64,000 nt of DNA from Thalassobius vesicularis. Its GTDB lineage: Bacteria > Pseudomonadota > Alphaproteobacteria > Rhodobacterales > Rhodobacteraceae. Where the stretch lies: NCBI RefSeq assembly GCF_004799325.1, contig NZ_SSMD01000009.1:62001-126000 (forward strand). Direction: 5' to 3'. The position numbers and the translations under genes were made by a program. The notes below the pieces were generated by a model. The model did no database searches. It saw only the letters and a list, made by a program, of their open reading frames with translations, and was not told the DNA's origin. The stretch's first letter is position 1; each line of letters opens with the position of its first letter. Below are positions 26,543 through 35,766 of the stretch, piece after piece.

Positions 26543-27943
26543 TCAGGGCAGCAGTTTGCCCGGGTTCAGGATGCCGTTCGGGTCCAGCGCCGCCTTGATC
26601 GCACGCATCGCGGCCAGCGCGACCGGGTTCTTGCGCCGCCGCATCGAGGGCAGCTTGGACACGCCGATCCCGTGTTCCGCCGAGAAACTGCCGCCGAGTT
26701 TGCGGACCTCCTCCTCGACGGCTTCGATGATGGCGTCGTGCACCTGTTCGTCCTGCGAGGCGGGCCAGACCGAGTAGTGGATGTTGCCGTCGCCCAGATG
26801 CGAAACGATGACCGGGCGCGCGCCGGGATCGACCTGCGGCAGGCGGGTTTCCATGATGGTCAGGAAGGTGTCGACCTTGTCCAGCGGCACGGCGATGTCA
26901 CTGACGATGGCCGGCTTGCGGGACAGAGAGATTTCGGCGGCGGCTTCGCGGCGTTCCCACATCTCGCGGCGCTGGGCCTCGTTCTGGGCGACGACGGCAT
27001 CCAGAACCGCGCCTTCCTCGAACATGTCGGCCAGCACCTGTTCCAGATAGGCCGCCACGGGGGCCTGGCCGTCGGGGCCGGGGATGGCGTCGCGGGGGGC
27101 GGTGACGCCGACCTCGACCAGGATGTTGATCTCGTGGGGTTCGTCAAAGGGCTCGCGCGCGCCGGGTTTGATTTCCTTATGCACCTCGATGTGCAGACGG
27201 GGCATGTATTCGAACGCCTCGACGCAGCCGCCCGTCACCTCTTGCAGGCGGTTGAGCAGGTCCAGCGCGGCGGGCAGCGACGGTGCTGCGACCATCGCGG
27301 TGGCATAGGCGCGGGGCTTGGGGTGCAGTTTCAGGACGGCGGCGGTGATGATGCCCAGCGTCCCCTCGGCGCCGATCAGCAGGTGGCGCAGGTTGTAGCC
27401 CGAGTTGTCTTTGTGCAGCTCGGACATGATGTCCATGACCTCGCCTGTGGGCAGGACGGCCTCGATCCCCAGCACCAGATCGCGGGTGTTGCCGTAGCGC
27501 AGAACGTTCGAGCCGCCCGCGTTGGTGGACAGAACCCCGCCGATCATGGCCGAGCCCTTGGCCCCGAAGGTCAGCGGAAAGATCAGGCCCTGCGCCTCGA
27601 CGGCATTGTGGACGTCGGACAGGATCACGCCGGCCTCGACGATGGCCATGCGGGCCTGCGGGCGGATGTCGCGGATCGCTTTCAGCCGTTCGAGCGAGAT
27701 CATCAGCGCGCCGTCAGCCTTGGTGCCGCCCGCCAGACCCGAGTTGCCCGAGACCGGAACAACCGGCGTGCCGGTGCGGTTGGCCCATTTCACCAGCGCG
27801 GACACCTCGGCGGTATTCGCCGGACGGGCCACGGCCAGCGGCTGGCTGACATATTTGCCGGTCCAGTCGCTGGCATAGCGGGCCATGTCGGCGCCGGTCA
27901 GGACGTTGGCCGCACCCACAATCTGTTTAAGCTCGTCGATCAT
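26543..27943 (-). CDS. FAD-linked oxidase, D-lactate/D-2-hydroxyacid dehydrogenase family (GlcD-like)
   Basis: A 466-residue flavoprotein of the vanillyl-alcohol-oxidase superfamily: an N-terminal FAD-binding domain (about 35-215, PVVPVSGNSGLAGG and GGVLSTNAGGSNVLRYGN) and a C-terminal substrate domain with the metal/substrate histidines in SHLGDGNIHYS and SAEHGIGVSK. It oxidises 2-hydroxyacids such as D-lactate, glycolate or D-2-hydroxyglutarate; which one is not determined. I chose the MIDELK start; longer in-frame sequence upstream is arginine-rich and not family-like. Confidence 0.88.
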   Translation of the reverse strand: MIDELKQIVGAANVLTGADMARYASDWTGKYVSQPLAVARPANTAEVSALVKWANRTGTPVVPVSGNSGLAGGTKADGALMISLERLKAIRDIRPQARMAIVEAGVILSDVHNAVEAQGLIFPLTFGAKGSAMIGGVLSTNAGGSNVLRYGNTRDLVLGIEAVLPTGEVMDIMSELHKDNSGYNLRHLLIGAEGTLGIITAAVLKLHPKPRAYATAMVAAPSLPAALDLLNRLQEVTGGCVEAFEYMPRLHIEVHKEIKPGAREPFDEPHEINILVEVGVTAPRDAIPGPDGQAPVAAYLEQVLADMFEEGAVLDAVVAQNEAQRREMWERREAAAEISLSRKPAIVSDIAVPLDKVDTFLTIMETRLPQVDPGARPVIVSHLGDGNIHYSVWPASQDEQVHDAIIEAVEEEVRKLGGSFSAEHGIGVSKLPSMRRRKNPVALAAMRAIKAALDPNGILNPGKLLP

Positions 27944-28067
27944 CTGTTCGGTCTCCCCCCGTTTGCAATCTTTGTGACGGCGGGGGCGGCGTTTGTCCAG
28001 ACAAAGGGTTGACCGAGTCAATTACATGACAGACTCTGCCGCTTAGCGAACAGTGTGGTGGGCAGAA

Positions 28068-29033
28068 ATGCGCGAGTTGCAGTACGACGCCGTCAAGGGC
28101 GGCGCGATTTTGTTGGTTGTTTTCGGGCATGTATGGCTTGGGCTGGCGGATGCGGGGCTGATCGGCAGCGCGCGGCTTGCGCAGACGGTCGAGCACGCGA
28201 TCTACCTGTTCCACATGCCGGTGTTTTTCTTTGTCTCGGGGCTGTTCTTTGCTCCAAAGCAGGGGCCGCTGGCCTTTTTGCGGGGCAAGGCGCTGACGCT
28301 GCTGTGGCCGCTGCTGCTGTGGAGCTGGGTCGAGGGCGCGCTGCTGGCGGTCTCTGGCCAAGGCGCGGATCGTGGCATCGTTGGGCTGATGGACGTGCTG
28401 AGCTATCCCGTCCCGGTCAAAAGCGTGTTCTGGTTCCTGTGGGTGCTGTTCGTGCTGCAAGTCGCCAGCTACGCGGTGATGCGGCTGGCTGGGCGGTGGC
28501 ATCCCGCGGTGCTGCTGGTCGCGGGGCTGGCGGCGATCGCAGTGTTCGTGCTGGGCGTAGATGCCGGGGCTGCGGTGATCATCGTTGAAAACGCGCCCTA
28601 TTTTCTGGCCGGCGTCCTGCTGGCGCTGCTGCGCAACGAGCTGGTCCGGCCCGACCCGCTGCCCTTTGTCGTCGGGCTGGCGATTTTCCTGCTGGCCGAG
28701 GTCGTGCACCTGCGCGATGGCGCGGGCGCGGGGTGGTTCCAGCTGTCGGCGCTGCTGGCGACGCTGGGCTTTGTCAGCACGATGGGGCGGACGGCAAACA
28801 CAGTCGTCGGGCGCGCGCTGGCATGGCTGGGCAAACGCACCATGGCGATCTACCTGATGCACATCATCCTGACCGCGGGCACGCGCGTGATGCTGCTGAA
28901 GCTGGGTTACACGGGATTGGGCCTGCATGCCGTGGCAGGCACGATCATGGGCGTCGCCGTGCCGCTGGCCGTGGACGCGGTGGTGCAACGGCTGCGGCTG
29001 GGGCGGCTGGCCGGGTTCGGCCAGCGCGCCTGA
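28068..29033 (+). CDS. Acyltransferase family 3 integral membrane protein
   Basis: A 321-residue protein with about ten hydrophobic segments. The N-terminal RELQYDAVKGGAILLVVFGHV contains the conserved Arg and His of acyltransferase-3 (OafA/NodX) proteins, and FHMPVFFFVSGLFF is the second signature. Such enzymes acylate sugars, lipids or cell-envelope polymers. ATG at 28068 is preferred over an upstream GTG because the family motif begins directly after it. It ends 3 bp from the convergent hpaH. Acceptor unknown. Confidence 0.85.
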   Translation: MRELQYDAVKGGAILLVVFGHVWLGLADAGLIGSARLAQTVEHAIYLFHMPVFFFVSGLFFAPKQGPLAFLRGKALTLLWPLLLWSWVEGALLAVSGQGADRGIVGLMDVLSYPVPVKSVFWFLWVLFVLQVASYAVMRLAGRWHPAVLLVAGLAAIAVFVLGVDAGAAVIIVENAPYFLAGVLLALLRNELVRPDPLPFVVGLAIFLLAEVVHLRDGAGAGWFQLSALLATLGFVSTMGRTANTVVGRALAWLGKRTMAIYLMHIILTAGTRVMLLKLGYTGLGLHAVAGTIMGVAVPLAVDAVVQRLRLGRLAGFGQRA

Positions 29034-29036
29034 GCA

Positions 29037-29837
29037 TTACGCAAAGCTGACCGATACCCCGCCGAACGCGCCGAAATCCGCCTCGATGACTGATCCCGCC
29101 GGTGCCTCGACCGGGCGGATGAAGCTGCCCGACAGGATCACCTGACCGGCCTCGATCCGCTGGCCGTACTGGTCCATCCGCCGCGCCAGCCAGACGATGC
29201 CCTGCACCGGATCGTTCAGCACGCCAGCACCCAGGCCGGTCTCCTCGACCTCGCCGTTCTTGGCGACGATGGCGCCGACCCAGCGCAGATCTTGCGCGTC
29301 GATGGCGTGGCGCTCGTCACCCAGAACGATCCCGGCATTGGCAGCATTGTCGCTGATCGTGTCGGTGATGATTCGGGTCTTTCCGGTGGCCGGGTCGGCC
29401 CGCAAAATCCGCGTATCCAGAATTTCGAGCGAGGGAACCACGTAATCCGTCGCCGCGATCACGTCTTCGGCCGTAACATGCCGCCCAGCCAGCGGGGCCT
29501 TCATGACAAAGGCGATCTCGGCCTCGATCCGCGGCTGGATGAAGCGCCCCTTGGGCACCACGCCGCCGTTTTCAAACAGCATGTCGTCCATCAGAACGCC
29601 CGAGTCGGGGATGTCGATGTTCAGCGCCTGTTGCATCGCCTTCGAGGTCAGGCCGATCTTCCAGCCGATCACCTTGCGCCCCACGGCCTTGCGCCGCGCG
29701 ATCAGGGCGGCCTGCACGGCATAGGCGTCGTCCATCGTCATGCCGGGGTACTGCAGCGACAAGAGGCCGATCTGCTTGCCGGTCTGTTCGGCCTGCCACA
29801 GCGCCTCGGCGGCTTCCATATGCTGATCGGGGGTCAT
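29037..29837 (-). CDS. hpaH: 2-oxo-hept-3-ene-1,7-dioate hydratase HpaH
   Basis: A 266-residue cytoplasmic enzyme adding water to 2-oxo-hept-3-enedioate in homoprotocatechuate degradation. It has the hydratase/decarboxylase fold with GWKIGLTSKAMQ, PRIEAEIAFVM and the GVLNDPVQGIVWL block. Its start overlaps the hpaG stop (ATGA), so it is the last gene of the minus-strand hpa operon. The aldolase hpaI, which should act next, is not in this window. Confidence 0.9.
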   Translation of the reverse strand: MTPDQHMEAAEALWQAEQTGKQIGLLSLQYPGMTMDDAYAVQAALIARRKAVGRKVIGWKIGLTSKAMQQALNIDIPDSGVLMDDMLFENGGVVPKGRFIQPRIEAEIAFVMKAPLAGRHVTAEDVIAATDYVVPSLEILDTRILRADPATGKTRIITDTISDNAANAGIVLGDERHAIDAQDLRWVGAIVAKNGEVEETGLGAGVLNDPVQGIVWLARRMDQYGQRIEAGQVILSGSFIRPVEAPAGSVIEADFGAFGGVSVSFA

Positions 29838-30691
29838 GCTTCGTCCTCGATGGTGTTGCGCAGCGTGCCGATGCCAGCGACCTCGATTTCCACGATGTCA
29901 CCGGGAACCAGGTATTTAGGCGGATCGAACCGCGCGCCTGCCCCGGTGGGGGTGCCGGTGATGATGATGTCGCCCGGCACCAAGGTGGTGAAGGTGCTGA
30001 TATAGGCGATCTCTTCGCGGATCGGGAACATCATGCGCGACAGAACGTCATTCTGGCGAACCTCTCCGTTCACGCGGGTGATGATGCGCGCGTCATCCAA
30101 CTGCGCGGCATCGGTGAACGGCACCAGCCACGGCCCGATCGAGCCGGAATTGTCCCAGTTCTTGCCCTGCGTGACGTTGAACTTGGCATGACGCACCCAG
30201 TCGCGAATGGTCCCCTCGTTGCACAGGGTCAGGGCGGCGATGTGGTCATAGGCATCCTCGGCCTTGATCCGTCGCCCGCCCTTGCCGATGACGATGGCGA
30301 CCTCTCCCTCATAATCCAACGTGTGGTTTTCGGGCGGACGCACCAACGGCTGGCCATGCCCGGTGAAACTGCGCGCAAAACGCGGAAACAGGGACATGTA
30401 CTTGGGCTGCGAGGAGCCATCCTTGTACTCGGCATTCCGGTCCGGGAAATTCACCCCGACGCACAGGATCTTCTCGGGCGCAGGCACCGGAATCTCATAG
30501 GTGAACGCGCCCTCGGGATGCGTCACGTCCCGCCCCTGCGCGGCCTGTTCCAATTCCGGCAACCCGCCCGCCGCGATCACCTCGCGCAGGCTGGGCCACT
30601 GCGGAAACTCCGCCGACAAGGCAATGACCCCCGCATCGACGATCGCGCCATAAATCATCTGCCCCCCGGCAGAAACGGTTGCAAATTTCAT
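29834..30691 (-). CDS. hpaG: Fumarylacetoacetate-hydrolase-family enzyme, probable 5-carboxymethyl-2-oxo-hex-3-ene-1,7-dioate decarboxylase (HpaG-type)
   Basis: A 285-residue FAH-fold protein. Metal-binding acidic residues are visible in DYEGEVAIVIGKGG, and other core blocks are ILCVGVNFPDR and the C-terminal ITGTPTGAG. Operon context makes it the decarboxylase step of homoprotocatechuate catabolism. E. coli HpaG is a two-domain isomerase/decarboxylase; this one has a single FAH domain and the isomerase is supplied by hpaF. The start MKFATV lies only 13 bp from repeat copy C, which separates it from the dioxygenase gene. Confidence 0.82.
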   Translation of the reverse strand: MKFATVSAGGQMIYGAIVDAGVIALSAEFPQWPSLREVIAAGGLPELEQAAQGRDVTHPEGAFTYEIPVPAPEKILCVGVNFPDRNAEYKDGSSQPKYMSLFPRFARSFTGHGQPLVRPPENHTLDYEGEVAIVIGKGGRRIKAEDAYDHIAALTLCNEGTIRDWVRHAKFNVTQGKNWDNSGSIGPWLVPFTDAAQLDDARIITRVNGEVRQNDVLSRMMFPIREEIAYISTFTTLVPGDIIITGTPTGAGARFDPPKYLVPGDIVEIEVAGIGTLRNTIEDEA

Positions 30692-30703
30692 GACTACCTC
30701 TGT

Positions 30704-30785
30704 TTCTTTCTGATCCCAAATACTCCCGCCGGAGGCCCGGAAAATTTCAAATTTTCCGGTCAAAATTCTTTGCAAGAATTTTGCA
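30704..30785. repeat. 82-bp dispersed structured repeat, copy C (inside the hpa operon)
   Basis: It matches copy A (16008-16089) at 72 of 82 positions. Stems CCGGAAAAT/ATTTTCCGG and AAAATTCTTTG/CAAGAATTTT are intact while the first loop differs completely (CAGCG versus TTCAA). Unlike the other copies it lies between two genes read in the same direction, where it could attenuate or process the hpa transcript. Confidence 0.85.
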
Positions 30786-30794
30786 CCCCACCGC

Positions 30795-31775
30795 TCAGGG
30801 CGCGATGATCGGCTGGGCTGTCATCTTGCTGTCCCGTTGCGCGGCCTCGGCAAAGACGCTGCCGTGTTCGAACCAGCTGCGCGGTGCCGGGGCACCCCAC
30901 AGGGTCTGGCGCTGCGGGTCTTTCAAATCCCACTTGATCGGCTCCAGGTCCGGGTCGACGGTCTGGTAATCCGAGCAATAGATCTCGATCCGGTGCCCGT
31001 CGGGGTCCAGGATGTACAGGAAAAACGCGTTGGAAATCCCATGCCGGCCCGGTCCGCGTTCGATGTTGGACAGGTAGCCGGTGGTGCTCATCAGGTCGAG
31101 CAGGTCGATGATGTTCAGCGGTGTCGGCACCCAGAACGCGGTGTGGTGCAGGCGCGGCCCGCGGCCGTTGGTGAAGGCGATGTCGTGCACGCCACCCTTG
31201 CGGTGCATCCAGGCCGCCCACAGGTTCCCGCTTTCGTTGTCCTCGGTGTATTCGGTGACGCGAAAACCCATCTCGTTGTAGAAGGCCACGCTGGCGTCCA
31301 CGTCCGGGCTGAAGCAGTTGAAGTGGTCGATCCGCAGCGGTTTCACGCCTTTATACAGCTTGTACTGCTGGTGGATCGGCGCAAGGCGGTCCATCTGGAA
31401 ATAGAACTCCATCGGCGCGTCGAACAGGTCGTGCGCGCGCAGGGTGCGGCCCTGATAGGGGCGCTCGACCCATTCAGCCTTGAGCCCCTTGGCAGTGAAC
31501 CAGGCGTGGGCGCGGTCCAGGTCCTCTTCGGCGTAGACCTTGTAGGACAGGTAGTTCACCTGCGGCTCGGTCCCTTTTTTCAGCACCATGCAGTGGTGAC
31601 CGCGTTCTTCCAAGGCGCGCAGGTACAGCGTGTCGGCGTCCTGATCGGTGACCTGCAGGCCCAGCGTGTCGACGTAAAAGGCGCGGCTGGCCTCCAGGTC
31701 GCGCACGACCAGTTCCACGTGGCTGAGGCGCACGATGTTGAACGCCGGATAGAGGTTCGGTGCGGGAATGGGCAT
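30795..31775 (-). CDS. Type I (VOC-fold) extradiol dioxygenase, homoprotocatechuate 2,3-dioxygenase-like
   Basis: A 326-residue vicinal-oxygen-chelate enzyme with two halves. Residues line up with the Brevibacterium/Arthrobacter homoprotocatechuate 2,3-dioxygenases: metal ligands H151, H211 and E264, acid-base His H197 and Tyr Y254, each offset by 3 or 4 from that family's numbering (H155, H214, E267, H200, Y257). It should cleave 3,4-dihydroxyphenylacetate next to the hydroxyl. Directly upstream (18-bp gap) lies an unrelated LigB-fold enzyme predicted to do the same reaction. One of the two may act on a different catechol. Confidence 0.9.
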   Translation of the reverse strand: MPIPAPNLYPAFNIVRLSHVELVVRDLEASRAFYVDTLGLQVTDQDADTLYLRALEERGHHCMVLKKGTEPQVNYLSYKVYAEEDLDRAHAWFTAKGLKAEWVERPYQGRTLRAHDLFDAPMEFYFQMDRLAPIHQQYKLYKGVKPLRIDHFNCFSPDVDASVAFYNEMGFRVTEYTEDNESGNLWAAWMHRKGGVHDIAFTNGRGPRLHHTAFWVPTPLNIIDLLDLMSTTGYLSNIERGPGRHGISNAFFLYILDPDGHRIEIYCSDYQTVDPDLEPIKWDLKDPQRQTLWGAPAPRSWFEHGSVFAEAAQRDSKMTAQPIIAP

Positions 31776-31793
31776 TGGGCTCTCCTGCGTGGC

Positions 31794-32645
31794 TCAGACC
31801 GGGAAAAGGACGTTGACCTGCCCGGTGCCAGAGCTGGGGAAGTATTCGGTCACGACCTCGCACTGACCAGTATATTTGTCCCAGCCAAGCGCGCCATAGA
31901 GCATCGCGGTGTCGTGCATGGACCCCTCGCCGCAGCACAGTTGCGCGTAGTCGCCCAGCATCTTGAGGAAGGTGGCGTGATCACCGCGTTTCCACATTTC
32001 CAGCACCATCAGGTCGACCTGGCGGTTGAACTCGGAGCTGATGGTGAAGGTGCCGTTGTTCGGGGCGTATTCCTTGTTCGACCAGATCTTGTGGCTAAGG
32101 CTGCCCGAGGCGACCAGCAGCACCTTGCTGTCGCTTTCCTCGACGGCGGCGCGGATGGCCTCTCCGACGATGCGGCTTTCGTCATGGTCGTGCACGGTGC
32201 AGAAGGCCGCGACCGAGATCACCTTCATCGGGTGGACCCGGCTCATGAAGCTCATGGGGACGAGGGTGCCGTATTCCAGATCCAGGCTGTCCAGCTGGTG
32301 CGACAGGGTATAGGCGCCCATCTCGGTGGCCTTGGCCGCGATGGCGTCGCCCAGGGCGGGGTTGCCTTCGTGGCTATAAGGCAGATCCCGGATGAATTGC
32401 GGGAACTCGGACGAGGTCAGCAGCCCCTCGAACTTGGCGTTCGAGTTGACGTGGAACCCCGCGTTGACCAGCCAATGCGTGTCACAGATGATCACCGTGT
32501 CCACGCCCAATTCCTTGGCGCGGCGGGCGATTTCCAGATGGCCGTCGATGGCCGCTTGGCGTTTGCCCTTGATGGGGCCCTCTTGCTCGGACATCTGCAA
32601 TGTCGGCACGTGGGTCATCTTGGCGGCAAGAACGATCTCTCCCAT
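31794..32645 (-). CDS. hpaD: Type III (LigB-fold) 3,4-dihydroxyphenylacetate 2,3-dioxygenase
   Basis: A 283-residue enzyme, the same length as enterobacterial HpaD/HpcB, opening the homoprotocatechuate ring to 5-carboxymethyl-2-hydroxymuconate semialdehyde. N-terminal H12 (KMTHVPTL) and H57 (CDTHWLVNAGFHV) are the usual iron-binding region of the LigB superfamily. It lies between hpaE (21-bp gap) and the VOC-type dioxygenase. Gene order and length make this the canonical ring-cleavage enzyme of the operon. Confidence 0.93.
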   Translation of the reverse strand: MGEIVLAAKMTHVPTLQMSEQEGPIKGKRQAAIDGHLEIARRAKELGVDTVIICDTHWLVNAGFHVNSNAKFEGLLTSSEFPQFIRDLPYSHEGNPALGDAIAAKATEMGAYTLSHQLDSLDLEYGTLVPMSFMSRVHPMKVISVAAFCTVHDHDESRIVGEAIRAAVEESDSKVLLVASGSLSHKIWSNKEYAPNNGTFTISSEFNRQVDLMVLEMWKRGDHATFLKMLGDYAQLCCGEGSMHDTAMLYGALGWDKYTGQCEVVTEYFPSSGTGQVNVLFPV

Positions 32646-32666
32646 GGTATCCTCCCTCGGGTCCGG

Positions 32667-34178
<1,512 letters not shown>

Positions 34179-34180
34179 GT

Positions 34181-34564
34181 TCAGCCTTTCAGGTGGTCGC
34201 GGGTCGAGCCGGTTTTCGGCGACAATTCGGGGTCGATGTCCCGCATCTCCATCGACAGGGCGAGGGAGCGCGAGGCCATCACGGGTTTCAGAAACTCTTC
34301 GGCAGCAGCGAAAATCGCCGCGGTGGCGCGCTTGCGCGTGTCCAGGTCACGGCCCGCGCGCAGACGGACCGACAGGTCGATATAGCCATGCTGCGCATCC
34401 CCATCGGCGATCGAGACGTGATCCGCCCGAAGCGCCCGCACCCGGATACCCGCCATCGGAAAGACGCCGGTGTCGATCGCGGTGCGGCGCAGCAGGTCAC
34501 AAAAGGCGGGCCAGTCCAGCGCGTCCTCAAGGTTGGCCGAGTAGTCGATGATGAAATGTGGCAT
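34181..34564 (-). CDS. hpaF: 5-carboxymethyl-2-hydroxymuconate delta-isomerase HpaF
   Basis: A 127-residue tautomerase-superfamily enzyme (CHMI). The sequence starts MPHFIIDYSANLE: Pro after the initiator Met is the catalytic base of this superfamily. It shifts the double bond of the dehydrogenase product before decarboxylation. It is the first gene of the minus-strand hpa operon and faces hpaR across a region containing a perfect palindrome. Confidence 0.93.
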   Translation of the reverse strand: MPHFIIDYSANLEDALDWPAFCDLLRRTAIDTGVFPMAGIRVRALRADHVSIADGDAQHGYIDLSVRLRAGRDLDTRKRATAAIFAAAEEFLKPVMASRSLALSMEMRDIDPELSPKTGSTRDHLKG

Positions 34565-34585
34565 GGCTCCTCCTCGCCATTTGTA

Positions 34586-34599
34586 CTTAACATGTTAAG
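34586..34599. promoter_or_regulatory. Probable HpaR operator
   Basis: CTTAACATGTTAAG is a perfect 14-bp palindrome, 21 bp upstream of hpaF and 66 bp upstream of hpaR. MarR-family repressors bind such AT-rich palindromes between divergent genes. Binding by HpaR is inferred from position. Confidence 0.78.
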
Positions 34600-34665
34600 C
34601 AAATGCGACGCCCTGCGTCAAGCCCCCATATTGTCAGGCGCGAAAAACACGGGCAAAAACAGGGC

Positions 34666-35112
34666 ATGGAAGCCAGATTGACCAACCCGCCCGAGACGAA
34701 TCGCTCTCTCCCGATCGCTCTGCTCAGAGCGCGCGAGAAGGTCATGGGGCCGATCCGAACCATGCTCTCGGACGTCGGCGTGACCGAACAGCAATGGCGC
34801 GTCCTGCGTGTGCTGAACGAACGCGGCACGCTTGACCCGACCGAAATCGCGGAACGGTCCTGCCTGCTGCTGCCCTCGCTGACCCGCATCCTGCAAACGC
34901 TGGAAGGCAAAGAGCTGATCACCCGCGCGCCGCACCCGACCGACCGGCGCAAGCAACTGGTGACGATCACCCAGGCCGGGCGTCAGCTGATCGTGGACAA
35001 CATGGAAGAAAGCCGCCGCCTGAACGCGTGGCTGAAAGAAAGCTTCGGAAACGAAAAGCTGGAGCAGCTTCTGGACCTGCTCAACGAGTTGGACACACTG
35101 GAGCGGACCTGA
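34666..35112 (+). CDS. hpaR: MarR-family repressor of homoprotocatechuate degradation HpaR
   Basis: A 148-residue winged-helix regulator. The N-terminal NRSLPIALLRAREKVM and the HTH core (GTLDPTEIAERSCLLLPSLTRI in two halves, wing around DRRKQLVTIT) match the HpaR subfamily, which releases DNA on binding homoprotocatechuate or a related acid. I chose the MEARLT start; the longer frame would run into the operator. It is divergent from hpaF and followed by repeat copy D. Confidence 0.93.
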   Translation: MEARLTNPPETNRSLPIALLRAREKVMGPIRTMLSDVGVTEQQWRVLRVLNERGTLDPTEIAERSCLLLPSLTRILQTLEGKELITRAPHPTDRRKQLVTITQAGRQLIVDNMEESRRLNAWLKESFGNEKLEQLLDLLNELDTLERT

Positions 35113-35139
35113 GCCGCCGCGCCTGTGGTGCGCACGGGA

Positions 35140-35248
35140 GCCTCCGGCGGGAGTATTTCAGATCAGAAAGAAGCCATGCGCGCTTTGCCTGTCTAGCCAA
35201 GGCGGGGACAAGCGCGCGAATTGCTGCTTCTTTCTGATGAAAATACTC
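35140..35248. repeat. Paired inverted copies of the TTCTTTCTGAT repeat (copy D) between hpaR and cynS
   Basis: The left arm (35140-35174) carries the reverse complement of GCTTCTTTCTGAT and AAATACTCCCGCCGGAGGC. The right arm (35226-35248) carries GCTTCTTTCTGATGAAAATAC. The 51 bp between them, GC-rich and including AAGGCGGGG, is not repeated elsewhere in the window. It lies between convergent genes, like copies A and B. Confidence 0.82.
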
Positions 35249-35293
35249 AAATCCGACCGGCGCACGGGACGCCGGCCGGGACGCTGCGGGCGA

Positions 35294-35737
35294 TTACCAA
35301 GCTTTGTATTGCAGGTATTTGCCGGACATCTCGACCTTGACGCGGTCGCCCTTGGGGTTGGGTTCGCGGGTGACGGACATTTCGAAATCGATGGCGGACA
35401 TGATGCCGTCGCCGAATTTTTCGTGGATCAGCGCCTTCAGCGTTGGGCCGTAGACGCCGACGATCTCGTAGAAGCGGTAGATGCAGGGATCCGTTGGCAC
35501 GGTCTGGGCGAAGACCTTGTTGGGGCTTTCGGCCAGCACTTGGGCGGCCTCTTGCGGCAGGGCCAGCAGTTTCACCAGTTCCTCGGCCTTGGCGGGCGGG
35601 AAGGCGTTCATGCCGACGCAAGCGGAGTGGGTGAAGACGGGGCTCATGTCGATCTTCTCGGCGATGCCTTCCCAGGTCAGGCCCGCGGTTTTCTTGGCCT
35701 TGAGGATCATCATCGTCACGTCGTCTTTGGTCATCAT
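35294..35737 (-). CDS. cynS: Cyanate hydratase (cyanase) CynS
   Basis: A 147-residue enzyme that with bicarbonate converts cyanate to ammonia and CO2. The N-terminal helical domain contains GLTWEGIAEKIDMSP. The C-terminal catalytic part has the Arg and Glu of IYRFYEIVGVYG and the Ser of GIMSAIDFEM, matching the R96/E99/S122 triad of E. coli. Two adjacent ATGs are possible starts. It is the last gene of the nirBD-transporter-kinase cluster, 29 bp after the kinase gene, fitting a nitrogen-scavenging role. Confidence 0.95.
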   Translation of the reverse strand: MMTKDDVTMMILKAKKTAGLTWEGIAEKIDMSPVFTHSACVGMNAFPPAKAEELVKLLALPQEAAQVLAESPNKVFAQTVPTDPCIYRFYEIVGVYGPTLKALIHEKFGDGIMSAIDFEMSVTREPNPKGDRVKVEMSGKYLQYKAW

Positions 35738-35766
35738 GTCAGGTCCCTTTCCTGTTGGTGTGGCCG

